Origin: DAITAZ01 sp036824045
GTDB lineage: Bacteria; Pseudomonadota; Gammaproteobacteria; Burkholderiales; Rhodocyclaceae
DNA length: 64,000 nucleotides
NCBI GenBank assembly: GCA_036824045.1
Contig: DAITAZ010000021.1
Coordinates: forward strand, 3,789-67,788
Direction: 5' to 3'
Position numbers and translations under genes: made by a program. Under the pieces are notes generated by a model. It made no database searches. It was not told the DNA's origin and saw only the letters and a list, made by a program, of their open reading frames with translations. Of this stretch, positions 1 to 8,125 are shown piece by piece; positions within the stretch are counted from its first letter, which is position 1, and each line of letters starts with the position of its first letter.

Positions 1-1041
1 GACCAGGTTGAACGCGCCAAAAGCGGTGCCGCGCAAGGCAGCCGGCGCCACCTCGGCCACCATGGTGGCCAGCAGCCCCTGGGTGATGCCCAGGTGCAGG
101 CCCCACAGCGCCACCCCCACCACCACCCAGGCCCAGTGCCCCGGCGCTGCCAGGGCAAGGTCCGCCGCCAGCAGCACGGCAGCGCCCAGAGCCAGCAGGC
201 GGCGGTGAGAGATGCGATCGGAGAGCCAGCCAAAGGGATAGGCCGCTGCCGCGTACACCACGTTCATTCCGATCAGCACCAGGGGCGCCCAGGTGACGGT
301 GAGCCCCACTTGCTGCGCCCGCAGCACCAGGAACGCCTCGCTGAAGCGGGCCAGGGTAAACACGGCACCCAGCGCCACCACCCGCCAGTAGGCGGCGGGC
401 AGTCGCCCCAGGCTGGCCCGCGTGAGCGGATTGGTGCGGTGGGTGGAGGGCGGCTGCGCCGGTTCATGCACGCCAAATGCCAGCAGGCCGACCGAAAGCA
501 GGCCGGGCACGATGGCGACCCAGAACACGGCGCGGAAGTCATCCGACCACAGCGCCATGAGCACGATGGCCAGCACCGGCCCGAGAAAGGCGCCCACCGT
601 GTCCAGGGACTGGCGCAGGCCAAAGGCGGCACCCCGTGCCTGGGGCGGCGCCAGGTCCGCCACCAGGGCGTCCCGCGGGGCGCCCCGAATGCCCTTGCCG
701 ACCCGGTCCAGCAGGCGCGCGGCCAGCACCAGTCCCACCGAGGGCGCCAGGGCGAACAGTGGCTTGGACAGGGCCCCCAGCCCATAGCCCAGCACCGCCA
801 GGGGTTTGCGCTTGCCCAGGTAGTCGCTGAGGGCGCCGGAGAAGATCTTGACGATGAGTGCGGTAGCCTCCGCCAGGCCCTCGATGATCCCCACTTGCAG
901 GGCGCTGGCGCCGAGCACCGTCACCATGAAGACGGGCAGCAGGCTGTGAATGAGCTCGGACGACACATCCATCAGCAGGCTCACCAGCCCCAGTACCCAG
1001 ATTGCCCGGGGCATCACCACCCGTTGCGCTTGACCGTCCAT
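1..1041 (-). CDS. MFS transporter (3' end outside window)
   Basis: This is a multi-pass inner-membrane carrier of the major facilitator superfamily; its substrate is not recognisable. The 347 visible codons start at ATG 1041, preceded by a GGAGGGGAAG-type ribosome site, and run off the window without a stop. The N-terminal half shows the MFS loop 2-3 signature in the form GALSDYLGKRKPL (about residues 69-81) and a related stretch RLLDRVGKGIRGAPRD. A second copy, GWLSDRISHRRLL, appears in the C-terminal half. About eleven hydrophobic segments are visible. It lies downstream of the cytochrome c' gene on the same strand, but a terminator hairpin separates them, so co-transcription is unlikely. 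Confidence 0.85.
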   Translation of the reverse strand, partial: MDGQAQRVVMPRAIWVLGLVSLLMDVSSELIHSLLPVFMVTVLGASALQVGIIEGLAEATALIVKIFSGALSDYLGKRKPLAVLGYGLGALSKPLFALAPSVGLVLAARLLDRVGKGIRGAPRDALVADLAPPQARGAAFGLRQSLDTVGAFLGPVLAIVLMALWSDDFRAVFWVAIVPGLLSVGLLAFGVHEPAQPPSTHRTNPLTRASLGRLPAAYWRVVALGAVFTLARFSEAFLVLRAQQVGLTVTWAPLVLIGMNVVYAAAAYPFGWLSDRISHRRLLALGAAVLLAADLALAAPGHWAWVVVGVALWGLHLGITQGLLATMVAEVAPAALRGTAFGAFNLV

Positions 1042-1091
1042 CTTCCCCTCCTCGCCCGGCCTCGCAATCTACACCCGCCGGCCCGCAGAAC

Positions 1092-1125
1092 GAAAAACCC
1101 CGGCCGCCTTGCGGGGGCCGGGGTT
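1092..1125 (-). terminator. Rho-independent terminator after cytochrome c' gene
   Basis: The arms AACCCCGGCC (1096-1105) and GGCCGGGGTT (1116-1125) form a 10-bp stem. On the minus strand a run of T follows directly. It sits 27 bases past the cytochrome c' stop. Confidence 0.85.
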
Positions 1126-1151
1126 GCACCGTGCGGGGTGCCGCGTGCCGA

Positions 1152-1616
1152 TCAGTCCTTGCGGAACTTGTCGTGGCAGGCCTTGCAGGACTCACCCGTC
1201 TTGCCAAACTGGGCCTTGATGGCGGCCTGGTCGCCAGTGGCGGCCACCTTGGCGAGCTCGTTGGCTTCCTTCACGTAGGCCACGGCAAGCTCCTTGACCT
1301 TGTCCTGCTGCTGGAAGAACTCGGGCTTGACGCGGGTCTTCTGGTCCCCCGCGTCCTTGTCGGAACCGGCCGGGTAAAGCGCGCCCATGCCGGAATTGGC
1401 GGTGGCGGCGATCAGGTTGGCGGCGGCCACGATCTGGTCCTTGTTGAAAGGCACTGCGCCATCCACCACCTGGGCCTTGATCTTGCCCATGTTCCAGGCC
1501 ATGAAGTTGTAGCCGGCCTTGCGGTACTTGATGGCGTCTTCCGGCTTCATCTGGGCGGAGGCGGAGGTGGCGATACCGAGGCTGAGGGCGGCCAGTACGA
1601 GCAGCTTGGTCTTCAT
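1152..1616 (-). CDS. Cytochrome c' (periplasmic, class II c-type)
   Basis: This encodes a 154-residue precursor of a periplasmic cytochrome c', a four-helix-bundle haem protein that binds NO and CO and is linked to nitrosative-stress defence. The signal peptide MKTKLLVLAALSLGIATSASA ends at residue 21. The haem-binding CKACH motif lies at residues 144-148, six residues from the C-terminus, which is the class II arrangement. The conserved Arg/Lys-rich start KYRKAGYNFMAWNMG follows the signal peptide. The frame is open further upstream, but ATG 1616 is chosen because it begins the signal peptide and has AAGGAAA ahead of it. An FNR/DNR-like box lies 80 bases upstream of the start (1696-1709), suggesting control by oxygen or NO. 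Confidence 0.9.
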   Translation of the reverse strand: MKTKLLVLAALSLGIATSASAQMKPEDAIKYRKAGYNFMAWNMGKIKAQVVDGAVPFNKDQIVAAANLIAATANSGMGALYPAGSDKDAGDQKTRVKPEFFQQQDKVKELAVAYVKEANELAKVAATGDQAAIKAQFGKTGESCKACHDKFRKD

Positions 1617-1695
1617 CTGTGGTTTTCCTTGAGGACGTTTTGGAGATTGACGGCCGGACTTCCTTGCCAGTCGGGCCCGGCTCGTCACGGCGGCC

Positions 1696-1709
1696 ATGAT
1701 ACGGATCAA
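1696..1709 (-). promoter_or_regulatory. FNR/DNR-type binding site upstream of cytochrome c' gene
   Basis: Read on the minus strand the site is TTGATCCGTATCAT, which matches nine of ten defined bases of the FNR/ANR/DNR consensus TTGAT-N4-ATCAA. It lies 80 bases upstream of the cytochrome c' start codon. A regulator with the matching E-x-x-S-R recognition helix is encoded at 13330-14052. Confidence 0.6.
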
Positions 1710-1774
1710 AACGGCATTTGGATGCAGGAAGGGGCAGAAAAAGTGCGGATCGTTCCTGCCCCTGCGCTGAAGGC

Positions 1775-2104
1775 TCACACCTGGGGCGGCGGCGCAAACA
1801 GATGCTTGACCGACAGGGGCTCGCCCCCGGCGACGATGGCCAGCAGGCGGTCGATGTTGGGGTGGCGTCCCGGATTGATCCGCGCATCCTCGGTGTGCTC
1901 GGCAAAGAGTTCGAGGCCGTGGGCCGCGGCCTCGGCGCTGATGGCGCCGTAGGTCTGAGCCAGGTGGTTGTAGACCGCCAGGGAACCCTGGCTGCCCGGC
2001 TTGTTTTCGATGGTGGACACCACTGCGCCCTCGGCGCCCAGCAGTTGCAACCCCGCCAGGTGGGAAATGCCCGGGAGCTTCTTGAGGTTGTCGGCAAAGG
2101 CCAT
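1775..2104 (-). CDS. DUF2322 family protein
   Basis: This is a 109-residue cytoplasmic protein that I recognise as the DUF2322 family, which is mainly proteobacterial and has no assigned function. The conserved core reads NKPGSQGSLAVYNHLAQTYG (residues 34-53), followed by AEHTEDARINPGRHPNIDRLL. No signal peptide or membrane segment is visible. Its ATG lies two bases after the purB stop codon, so it is almost certainly co-transcribed and perhaps translationally coupled with purB. A weak hairpin (AGGGGCAG at 1730-1737 paired with CTGCCCCT at 1756-1763) follows the gene. Confidence 0.75.
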   Translation of the reverse strand: MAFADNLKKLPGISHLAGLQLLGAEGAVVSTIENKPGSQGSLAVYNHLAQTYGAISAEAAAHGLELFAEHTEDARINPGRHPNIDRLLAIVAGGEPLSVKHLFAPPPQV

Positions 2105-2106
2105 GC

Positions 2107-3474
2107 TCAGATCCTCCGGGCCAGCTCGGCGGCCTTGCCGATGTAGCTGCCGGGGGTCATGTCCAGCAGACGGGTCTTTTCCGCGTCGGGGATGGCCAGG
2201 CCACGGATGAAGGTGACCAGCCCTTCCCGGGTGATGTTGGTACCGCGGGTGAGGTCCTTGAGCTGCTCATAGGGGTTGGGCACACCGTAGCGGCGCATCA
2301 CGGTCTGGATGGGCTCGGCGAGCACTTCCCAGGCCTGGTCCAGATCCGCCGCCAGACGGGCCGGATCCGCCTCCAGCTTGGATAACCCCTTGAGGCAGGA
2401 ATCGAAGGCCAGCAGCGCATAGCCGAAGGCCACCCCCATGTTGCGCAGCACCGTGGAGTCGGTAAGGTCCCGCTGCATGCGGGATACCGGCAGCTTGTCG
2501 GCCAGATGGCGCAGCACGCTGTTGGCCAGGCCCAGATTGCCCTCGGCGTTCTCGAAGTCGATGGGGTTGACCTTGTGGGGCATGGTGGAGCTGCCAATCT
2601 CGCCGGCCTTGAGCTTCTGCTTGAAGTAGCCCAGGGAGATGTACATCCAGATGTCGCGGCAGGCGTCGAGCACGATGGTGTTGAACCGGGCCAGGGCGTC
2701 GTAGAGCTCGGCCATGGAATCGTGGGGCTCGATCTGGATGGTGTAGGGGTTGAAGGTCAGGCCGAGGGATTCGATGAAGGCTCGGTTGAAGCCCTCCCAG
2801 TCGAAGTCCGGATACGCCGACAAATGGGCGTTGTAGTTCCCCACGGCGCCGTTGAACTTGGCCAGCAGTTCCACGCCCTCAACCCGGGCGCGGGCACGGA
2901 TGAGACGGGCGGCGATGTTGGCCATCTCCTTGCCCAGGGTGGTGGGGCTGGCAGGCTGGCCATGGGTGCGGGAGAGCATGGGCAGATCGGCCAAAGCATG
3001 GGCCAGTTCCCGCAGGCGTGAGATGAGGCGGTCGATGGCGGGCAGCATGGCGTCCGCCCGGGCCCCGGCCAGCATCAGCGCGTGGGAGACGTTGTTGATG
3101 TCTTCCGAAGTGCAGCCGAAATGGATGAACTCGGTCACCCCCATCACTTCGGCGTTGTGGGCCAGGCGCTCCTTGAGCCAGTACTCCATGGCTTTCACGT
3201 CGTGATTGGTGCGCGCCTCGATGGCCTTGATCGCCTCCCCATCCGCCACGGAAAAGTGGGCGATGACGCCATCCAGTTCGGCCACGGTGGCGGCCGAGAA
3301 AGGAGGAATTTCGGCCAGGGCGGGCTCGGCGGCCAGCGCCTTGAGCCATTCCACTTCCACCCGCACCCGGTTGCGGATGAGGCCATATTCACTGAAGTGG
3401 TCGCGCAGGCTGGCAACCTTGGATTCGTAGCGCCCGTCCAGGGGCGAAAGGGCGGTCAGGGGAGCAAGTTGCAT
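2107..3474 (-). CDS. purB: Adenylosuccinate lyase
   Basis: PurB catalyses two steps of purine synthesis: cleavage of SAICAR to AICAR and of adenylosuccinate to AMP, each releasing fumarate. The 455 residues match the long proteobacterial form. The fumarase/aspartase-superfamily signature SSTMPHKVNP is at residues 295-304. The catalytic histidine region SRTHGQPAS is at 168-176, and TSEDINN is at 122-128. The gene ends two bases before the DUF2322 start. Sixty bases separate it from the upstream mnmA stop, so it could have its own promoter or be read through from mnmA. Confidence 0.97.
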   Translation of the reverse strand: MQLAPLTALSPLDGRYESKVASLRDHFSEYGLIRNRVRVEVEWLKALAAEPALAEIPPFSAATVAELDGVIAHFSVADGEAIKAIEARTNHDVKAMEYWLKERLAHNAEVMGVTEFIHFGCTSEDINNVSHALMLAGARADAMLPAIDRLISRLRELAHALADLPMLSRTHGQPASPTTLGKEMANIAARLIRARARVEGVELLAKFNGAVGNYNAHLSAYPDFDWEGFNRAFIESLGLTFNPYTIQIEPHDSMAELYDALARFNTIVLDACRDIWMYISLGYFKQKLKAGEIGSSTMPHKVNPIDFENAEGNLGLANSVLRHLADKLPVSRMQRDLTDSTVLRNMGVAFGYALLAFDSCLKGLSKLEADPARLAADLDQAWEVLAEPIQTVMRRYGVPNPYEQLKDLTRGTNITREGLVTFIRGLAIPDAEKTRLLDMTPGSYIGKAAELARRI

Positions 3475-3534
3475 GATTCGATCGAGACAAAAAAACAGGA
3501 TGGAAATGCGCCGGGCGCAGGCCCGACACCGTGT

Positions 3535-4632
3535 TCAGACAATGATGCCGCCGCCCAGGCACACCCGGGATTCGTACAGCACCACCGATTGGCCAGGGGT
3601 CACCGCCCACTGGGGCTGGGCAAAGGCAATCTCGCAGCGCTCGCCCTCCACCCGCTCGACCTCGCACGGCGCATCCGGCTGGCGGTAGCGGGTCTTGGCG
3701 GTGTACACCCAATGGGTGTGGGGTGCCTCACCGCTGACCCAGGAAAGGTCCTGCGCCACCAGGGCGTCTTTCATGAGCGCCGGGTGATCGTGGCCCTGGA
3801 CCACATACAGCACGTTGCGAACCAGATCCTTGGCCGCCGCGTACCAGGCCTCGTGCTCGCCCTGCTGATCGTTGCCCTTGAGGCCGCCGATCATCAGGCC
3901 CTTGCGCTGGCCAATGGTGTGATACATCAGGCCCTGGTGCTGGCCGACGACCCGGTCGCCTTCCAGAGTACGAATCTCCCCCGGCTGGGCGGGCAGGTAG
4001 CGGCCGAGGAACTCGCGGAACGGCCGCTCGCCGATGAAACAGATGCCGGTGGAGTCCTTCTTGGCGTGGTTGGGCAACCCGGCGGCCTCGGCCATCCGCC
4101 GCACGTCCCGCTTGTACAGGTGGCCGATGGGAAACAGGGTCCGCGCCAACTGGGCCTGGTTCAGGCGATGGAGGAAGTAGCTCTGGTCCTTGCCACCGTC
4201 TTCCGCCTTGAGCAACTGGAACTTGCCCTGAAACTCGCGCACCTGGGCGTAATGGCCGGTGGCAATGGCGTCGGCCCCCAGCTTGAGGGCGTGGTCGAGG
4301 AAGGCCTTGAACTTGATTTCGGCGTTGCACAACACGTCGGGATTGGGCGTGCGACCGGCCTGGTATTCGCGCAGGAATTCGGCGAACACCCGATCCTTGT
4401 ACTCGGCGGCAAAATTCACCACCTCCAGTTCGATACCCAGAACGTCGCACACCGAGGCAACGTCGACGAGATCCTGACGCGTGGAACAGTACTCGTCGTC
4501 GTCATCGTCCTCCCAGTTCTTCATGAACAGGCCGACGACCGTGTAACCCTGCTGCTTGAGCACCATGGCCGCCACCGAGGAGTCCACCCCGCCGGACATG
4601 CCCACCACCACTGTCTTGCCGGTATCAGACAT
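3535..4632 (-). CDS. mnmA: tRNA-specific 2-thiouridylase
   Basis: MnmA inserts sulfur at position 2 of the wobble uridine in tRNA-Lys, tRNA-Glu and tRNA-Gln, using ATP and a sulfur relay. From ATG 4632 it has 365 residues. The PP-loop SGGVDSS is at residues 13-19. The two catalytic cysteines are C102 (in NPDVLCN) and C198 (in STGICFIGER), and a YKRDVR tRNA-contact stretch lies near residue 173. A start five codons upstream is possible, but MSDTGKTVVVGMSGG fits the family better. The start overlaps the end of the upstream exported-protein gene by eight bases. Confidence 0.95.
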   Translation of the reverse strand: MSDTGKTVVVGMSGGVDSSVAAMVLKQQGYTVVGLFMKNWEDDDDDEYCSTRQDLVDVASVCDVLGIELEVVNFAAEYKDRVFAEFLREYQAGRTPNPDVLCNAEIKFKAFLDHALKLGADAIATGHYAQVREFQGKFQLLKAEDGGKDQSYFLHRLNQAQLARTLFPIGHLYKRDVRRMAEAAGLPNHAKKDSTGICFIGERPFREFLGRYLPAQPGEIRTLEGDRVVGQHQGLMYHTIGQRKGLMIGGLKGNDQQGEHEAWYAAAKDLVRNVLYVVQGHDHPALMKDALVAQDLSWVSGEAPHTHWVYTAKTRYRQPDAPCEVERVEGERCEIAFAQPQWAVTPGQSVVLYESRVCLGGGIIV

Positions 4633-5173
4633 CCGGCCCACCTCCATTCAACCAAAGCTCCAGCGGCATCACCACCGCCGGTTGCCCGTTATCCACAAAC
4701 CAGCTATCCACCACATACTCGACGCCGGAGCCGCTCTCTTCCACCAGGGCCGAAAAATGCTGGGCAACGCCGAACCGCATCCTGCGCGCCACGCCGACCG
4801 GGCGATGAAAGCGCAGCAACCGCGCCTGCTCCAGCATGTCCAGCAGGCGCGAGGAAGACAGGGCATGATCGATGCAGTCCATCCGCCCGTCGCCATACTC
4901 GTCCAGGTAGTCCCCGGCACGATCGCGCCACACGGGGGTTTGCTCGCCCGCCCAGGCATAGAGCCGCCCCATCACCTGCGCCAGCACCGCACGCTCCTGT
5001 TCGGCATTCAGGGCCGGGCGCAACATCTCCCTCAGCTCCCGCAGTTGCTCCCTGGCGTAGCTGACCTGCGCTTCGGCCAGACAAGCGTAGTTGTAGCAGA
5101 TGAGCACTTGCGCATCGGCCCGCGCCAGTCCGGACGCCACGCATGCCAGCACCGCCGCGAGGACGCGCCTCAC
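4625..5173 (-). CDS. Exported protein with transglutaminase-like Cys-His-Asp pattern, function unknown
   Basis: I do not recognise a named family for this 182-residue protein. It starts with GTG at 5173 inside the Nudix stop codon (GTGA overlap). Residues 1-19 form a probable signal peptide, placing it in the periplasm. Two cysteines follow (C26, C31, possibly a disulfide). The second half reads GRMDCIDHALSSSRLLDMLE, then AQHFSALVEE, then EYVVDSWFVDNG. C100, H139 and D156 have the order and spacing of a transglutaminase-like catalytic triad, with the cysteine at the start of a helix and the His and Asp on adjacent strands. This is inference from pattern alone. The end overlaps mnmA by eight bases. 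Confidence 0.65.
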   Translation of the reverse strand: MRRVLAAVLACVASGLARADAQVLICYNYACLAEAQVSYAREQLRELREMLRPALNAEQERAVLAQVMGRLYAWAGEQTPVWRDRAGDYLDEYGDGRMDCIDHALSSSRLLDMLEQARLLRFHRPVGVARRMRFGVAQHFSALVEESGSGVEYVVDSWFVDNGQPAVVMPLELWLNGGGPDV

Positions 5174-5625
5174 CCGTGGTGCCGAATCACGTCCAGCGGG
5201 TAGCAGCGCCCCGCCAGGTAGTCCTCCACGCACTGGAGCACCAGCGGGCTGCGATGGCGCAACCGGGTCTCGATCACTTCTTCCCGGGTCAGCCAGACGG
5301 CGCGCAGGATGCCCTGATCCAGCACCCGGTCGGCGTCGAACCCGGTGATCTCGCCACTGAAGGCGAAGCGCAAGTAAGTAACGGCCCGGTCCGGGCGCGT
5401 CCACTGGTAGATGCCGATCAGGCAGTGAGGCTCGAAAGTGTGGGCGGTTTCTTCCAGCGCTTCGCGGCTCACCGCTGCCAGCAGGGACTCCCCCTCATCC
5501 AGGTGTCCGGCCGGCTGGTTGAAGCGCAGACCATCATCGGTTTCCTCTTCCACAAGCAGAAAGCGGCCATCGCGCTCGATCACGGCGGCGACGGTCACAT
5601 TCGGTTTCCAGATTTCGGATTGCAT
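5170..5625 (-). CDS. Nudix hydrolase, NudJ-like
   Basis: This encodes a 151-residue Nudix-fold phosphohydrolase that removes phosphate from nucleoside or prenyl/thiamine-type diphosphates. The Nudix box GHLDEGESLLAAVSREALEE (about residues 40-59) is complete, including the REaLEE core that binds Mg2+. The N-terminus MQSEIWKPNVTVAAVIERDG and the downstream RPDRAVTYLRFAF resemble E. coli NudJ, which also neighbours mnmA. ATG 5625 is chosen over an upstream in-frame start because TGGAGA precedes it. It is the first gene of an overlapping trio with the exported protein and mnmA. Confidence 0.88.
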   Translation of the reverse strand: MQSEIWKPNVTVAAVIERDGRFLLVEEETDDGLRFNQPAGHLDEGESLLAAVSREALEETAHTFEPHCLIGIYQWTRPDRAVTYLRFAFSGEITGFDADRVLDQGILRAVWLTREEVIETRLRHRSPLVLQCVEDYLAGRCYPLDVIRHHG

Positions 5626-5842
5626 TGCAGTCTCCAGGTGGGCTGTCCGGGACCCGTCCGGCACCGCCGAACGCACACGCCAAGGAAAGCCGTCAGGCGA
5701 ATCCAATCAGTGCCTTAGCAACACGTACGGGATGCGCTGGCGCTTGCCGAAAACTGTGCATTCTACCGCGAGCAAGCCACCCTCGTCGCCCGCCAGCGGC
5801 ACCCCGTGACGTTCCCCCTCCCCCGGATGGGCTGCTTTTATT

Positions 5843-5848
5843 TAGAAT
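5843..5848 (+). promoter_or_regulatory. Possible -10 box for hrcA
   Basis: TAGAAT lies 52 bases upstream of the hrcA start in the 274-base divergent gap. No convincing -35 partner is visible, so this is tentative. No CIRCE operator is present in the gap. Confidence 0.3.
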
Positions 5849-5899
5849 CAGGCACATCGCTTGGCCCCTCGGCCGGAAGACCCACCCACCGCACCCACC

Positions 5900-6922
5900 A
5901 TGAGCGCTCTCGACCAACGCTCCCAGATCCTGCTGAAGACGCTCGTCGAGCGCTACATCGCCGAGGGGCAACCCGTTGGCTCCCGGGCCTTGTCCCGCGC
6001 TTCCCGCCTGGAACTGTCACCCGCCACGGTCCGCAACGTGATGGCTGACCTGGAGGAAATGGGCTTCATCGCCAGCCCGCACACGTCCGCTGGCCGCGTT
6101 CCCACGGCCCGGGGCTACCGTCTGTTCGTGGACAGTCTGCTCACGGTGCATCCGCTCTCCCCGGACCAGGTGGAAAAGCTCGAAGGGCAGCTCCAGCCGG
6201 ATCAACCCCAGCGGCTGATCAGTTCCGCCTCCCAGTTGCTTTCCCAGCTCACTCATTTTGCGGGGGTGGTGGTGACACCGCGGCGCGCGCCTCCCCGCAT
6301 CCGCCAGATCGAGTTCATCAGCCTGAGTGAAACCCGGGTCTTGCTGATCATCGTCACCGCCAGTGGTGATGTGCAAAACCGCATCCTGTTTACCCAGCGC
6401 AACTACTCCAACACGGAGCTGGCCCGGGCCGCCACCTATCTGAACGAACACTTCGCGGGGCTGGACTTCGAGGAGATCCGCCGTCGGGTCAAGGATGAAC
6501 TGCAAAACCTCCAGGGGAACATCTCCGACCTAATGGCGGCGGCCGTCGAAGCGGGCTCCCAGGCGGTGACAGAGGAAAGCCCCTACGTCATCACCGGCGA
6601 GCGCAACCTGCTGGACGTGGAAGATCTCTCGTCCAACATGAAGCGGCTGAAGCAGCTGTTCGGCCTCTTCGAGCAACGTACCGGTTTGCTGCAACTGCTG
6701 GACGTGGCCAACAAGGCCGACGGCGTCCAGCTCTTCATTGGCGGCGAGAGCGGTCTCGCCCCGCTGGATGAATGCTCCGTGGTCACCGCCCCGTATCAGG
6801 TGGACGGCCAGGTGGTGGGCTCGGTCGGCGTCATCGGCCCCACCCGCATGGCGTACGAACGGGTCATCCCGATCGTGGACATTACCGCCAAGCTCCTGTC
6901 CAGCGCCCTCTCCAGCCACTGA
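5900..6922 (+). CDS. hrcA: Heat-inducible transcription repressor HrcA
   Basis: HrcA represses chaperonin genes by binding CIRCE operators and is itself kept folded by GroEL. The 340 residues begin with MSALDQRSQILLKTLVERYI and contain the winged-helix segment SPATVRNVMADLEEMGFIASPHTSAGRVPT (about residues 41-70, quoted here only as landmarks SPATVRNVM and SAGRVPT). The GAF-like central domain and the conserved GxxL-N-hydrophobic C-terminal region follow. ATG 5900 is chosen over an in-frame ATG 13 codons earlier because it matches the family N-terminus. hemH follows after 18 bases, so the two genes form an operon. Confidence 0.95.
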   Translation: MSALDQRSQILLKTLVERYIAEGQPVGSRALSRASRLELSPATVRNVMADLEEMGFIASPHTSAGRVPTARGYRLFVDSLLTVHPLSPDQVEKLEGQLQPDQPQRLISSASQLLSQLTHFAGVVVTPRRAPPRIRQIEFISLSETRVLLIIVTASGDVQNRILFTQRNYSNTELARAATYLNEHFAGLDFEEIRRRVKDELQNLQGNISDLMAAAVEAGSQAVTEESPYVITGERNLLDVEDLSSNMKRLKQLFGLFEQRTGLLQLLDVANKADGVQLFIGGESGLAPLDECSVVTAPYQVDGQVVGSVGVIGPTRMAYERVIPIVDITAKLLSSALSSH

Positions 6923-6940
6923 ACACTTTTCTGGAGGCCC

Positions 6941-8029
6941 ATGCCCCGCTTGCTCCCCGAACCGCCGTACCTGCACGGCACGCCCCCGCGGATCGGGGTT
7001 CTGATCACCAATCTGGGCACGCCGGACGCTCCTTCCGCACCGGCGCTCCGCCGGTATCTTCGTCAGTTCCTGAGCGATCCGCGGGTGGTGGAGATTCCCC
7101 GGCTGGTGTGGTGGCCGATTCTGAACGGCATCATCCTCAACACCCGCCCCTGGCGGTCAGCCCAGAAATACGCCAAGGTCTGGCGTAGCGAGGGTTCTCC
7201 GCTGATGATGCACACCGAGCGGCAGGCCCGGCTGCTGGCGGAAGCCTTCGCCGATCACCCGGATATCCGCATCCGTTGCGCCATGCGCTATGGTCGCCCC
7301 AGCATCGCCGAGCGCCTGGATCAACTCAAGGCGGAAAACTGCACCCGGATTCTGGTGCTGCCGCTCTACCCTCAATTCGCGGCCAGCACCACTGGCAGCA
7401 CCTACGACGCGGTCTTTCAGCACGTGACCCGCTGGCGGAATCAACCCGAACTGCGGCTGGTACGCAGCTTCCATGACGACCCCGGCTACGTCGGCGCACT
7501 CGCCCAGCGCATCCGCCAACACTGGTCGCAGCATGGCCGGGGCGAGATGCTGGTCATGAGCTTTCACGGGGTCCCACAGCGCACACTGGAACTGGGCGAC
7601 CCCTATTTCTGCGAATGCCACAAAACCGGCCGACTGCTGGGGGAAGCATTGGGATTGCCCCATGAGGAATACAGGATCACCTTCCAGTCCCGGTTTGGCC
7701 GGGCAGCGTGGCTTGAGCCCTATACCCAGCCGACACTGGAGGCGATGGCCCGGGACGGCCTGAAACAAGTGGATGTGATATGCCCCGGGTTCGTATCGGA
7801 TTGCCTGGAGACGCTGGAAGAGATCGCCATGGAAAACCGCGATGCCTTCCTGCAGGCCGGGGGCCAGACCTTTCACTACATTCCCTGCCTGAACACTCAG
7901 CCGGAATGGATGGACGCCATGGCCACCCTGGTAGCTCGCAAGATCGGTGACTGGCTCGACCCGGCGCAGGATGCCCACGATCCTGCCGCCAGCCGTGCAC
8001 ACGCCCATCGCCTGGGCGCCCCCCGCTGA
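6941..8029 (+). CDS. hemH: Ferrochelatase
   Basis: HemH inserts ferrous iron into protoporphyrin IX in the last step of haem synthesis. It is a 362-residue, membrane-associated soluble enzyme. The catalytic histidine H209 lies in SFHGVPQRT. The second active-site stretch CPGFVSDCLETLEEI is at 281-295, and LPLYPQFAASTTGST is at 140-154. CECHKT (residues 224-229) is the proteobacterial form of that loop. The start is ATG 6941 with TGGAGG eight bases upstream. Placement behind hrcA would link haem supply with heat-shock gene expression, although a functional link is not shown. Confidence 0.96.
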   Translation: MPRLLPEPPYLHGTPPRIGVLITNLGTPDAPSAPALRRYLRQFLSDPRVVEIPRLVWWPILNGIILNTRPWRSAQKYAKVWRSEGSPLMMHTERQARLLAEAFADHPDIRIRCAMRYGRPSIAERLDQLKAENCTRILVLPLYPQFAASTTGSTYDAVFQHVTRWRNQPELRLVRSFHDDPGYVGALAQRIRQHWSQHGRGEMLVMSFHGVPQRTLELGDPYFCECHKTGRLLGEALGLPHEEYRITFQSRFGRAAWLEPYTQPTLEAMARDGLKQVDVICPGFVSDCLETLEEIAMENRDAFLQAGGQTFHYIPCLNTQPEWMDAMATLVARKIGDWLDPAQDAHDPAASRAHAHRLGAPR

Positions 8030-8059
8030 ACAACCCGCCGCTCCGCCGTGCAATGGAAA

Positions 8060-8092
8060 AAGCCTTCCAGCCGCTGCAGGCGTGGAAGGCTT
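8060..8092 (-). terminator. Terminator between hemH and the AP2 gene
   Basis: AAGCCTTCCA (8060-8069) pairs with TGGAAGGCTT (8083-8092). On the minus strand TTTT follows the stem, so it best ends the AP2-protein transcript. It may also stop hemH from the other side, where the tail is weaker. Confidence 0.75.
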
Positions 8093-8125
8093 CTAAGCCG
8101 TTGAAAGCGATGTAGGCTGGGCGGC

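Noticed and set aside
94..1278. Long open frame on the plus strand (394 codons).
   Set aside because: It lies antisense to the MFS and cytochrome c' genes, has a His/Gln/Arg/Gly-rich composition and matches no family; it is a GC-rich shadow frame.
3082..5064. 660-codon open frame on the plus strand.
   Set aside because: It runs antisense across purB and mnmA, which are certain. Its length reflects high GC and biased third positions.
4625..5173. Lipoprotein signal in the exported protein next to mnmA (VLAC near residue 11).
   Set aside because: The stretch before the Cys is too short for a lipoprotein signal; an ordinary signal peptide cut near residue 19 fits better.
5715..5724. TTAGCA followed by ACAC upstream of hrcA, resembling a CIRCE half-site.
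   Set aside because: No GAGTGCTAA partner lies nine bases downstream, so it is not a CIRCE operator.
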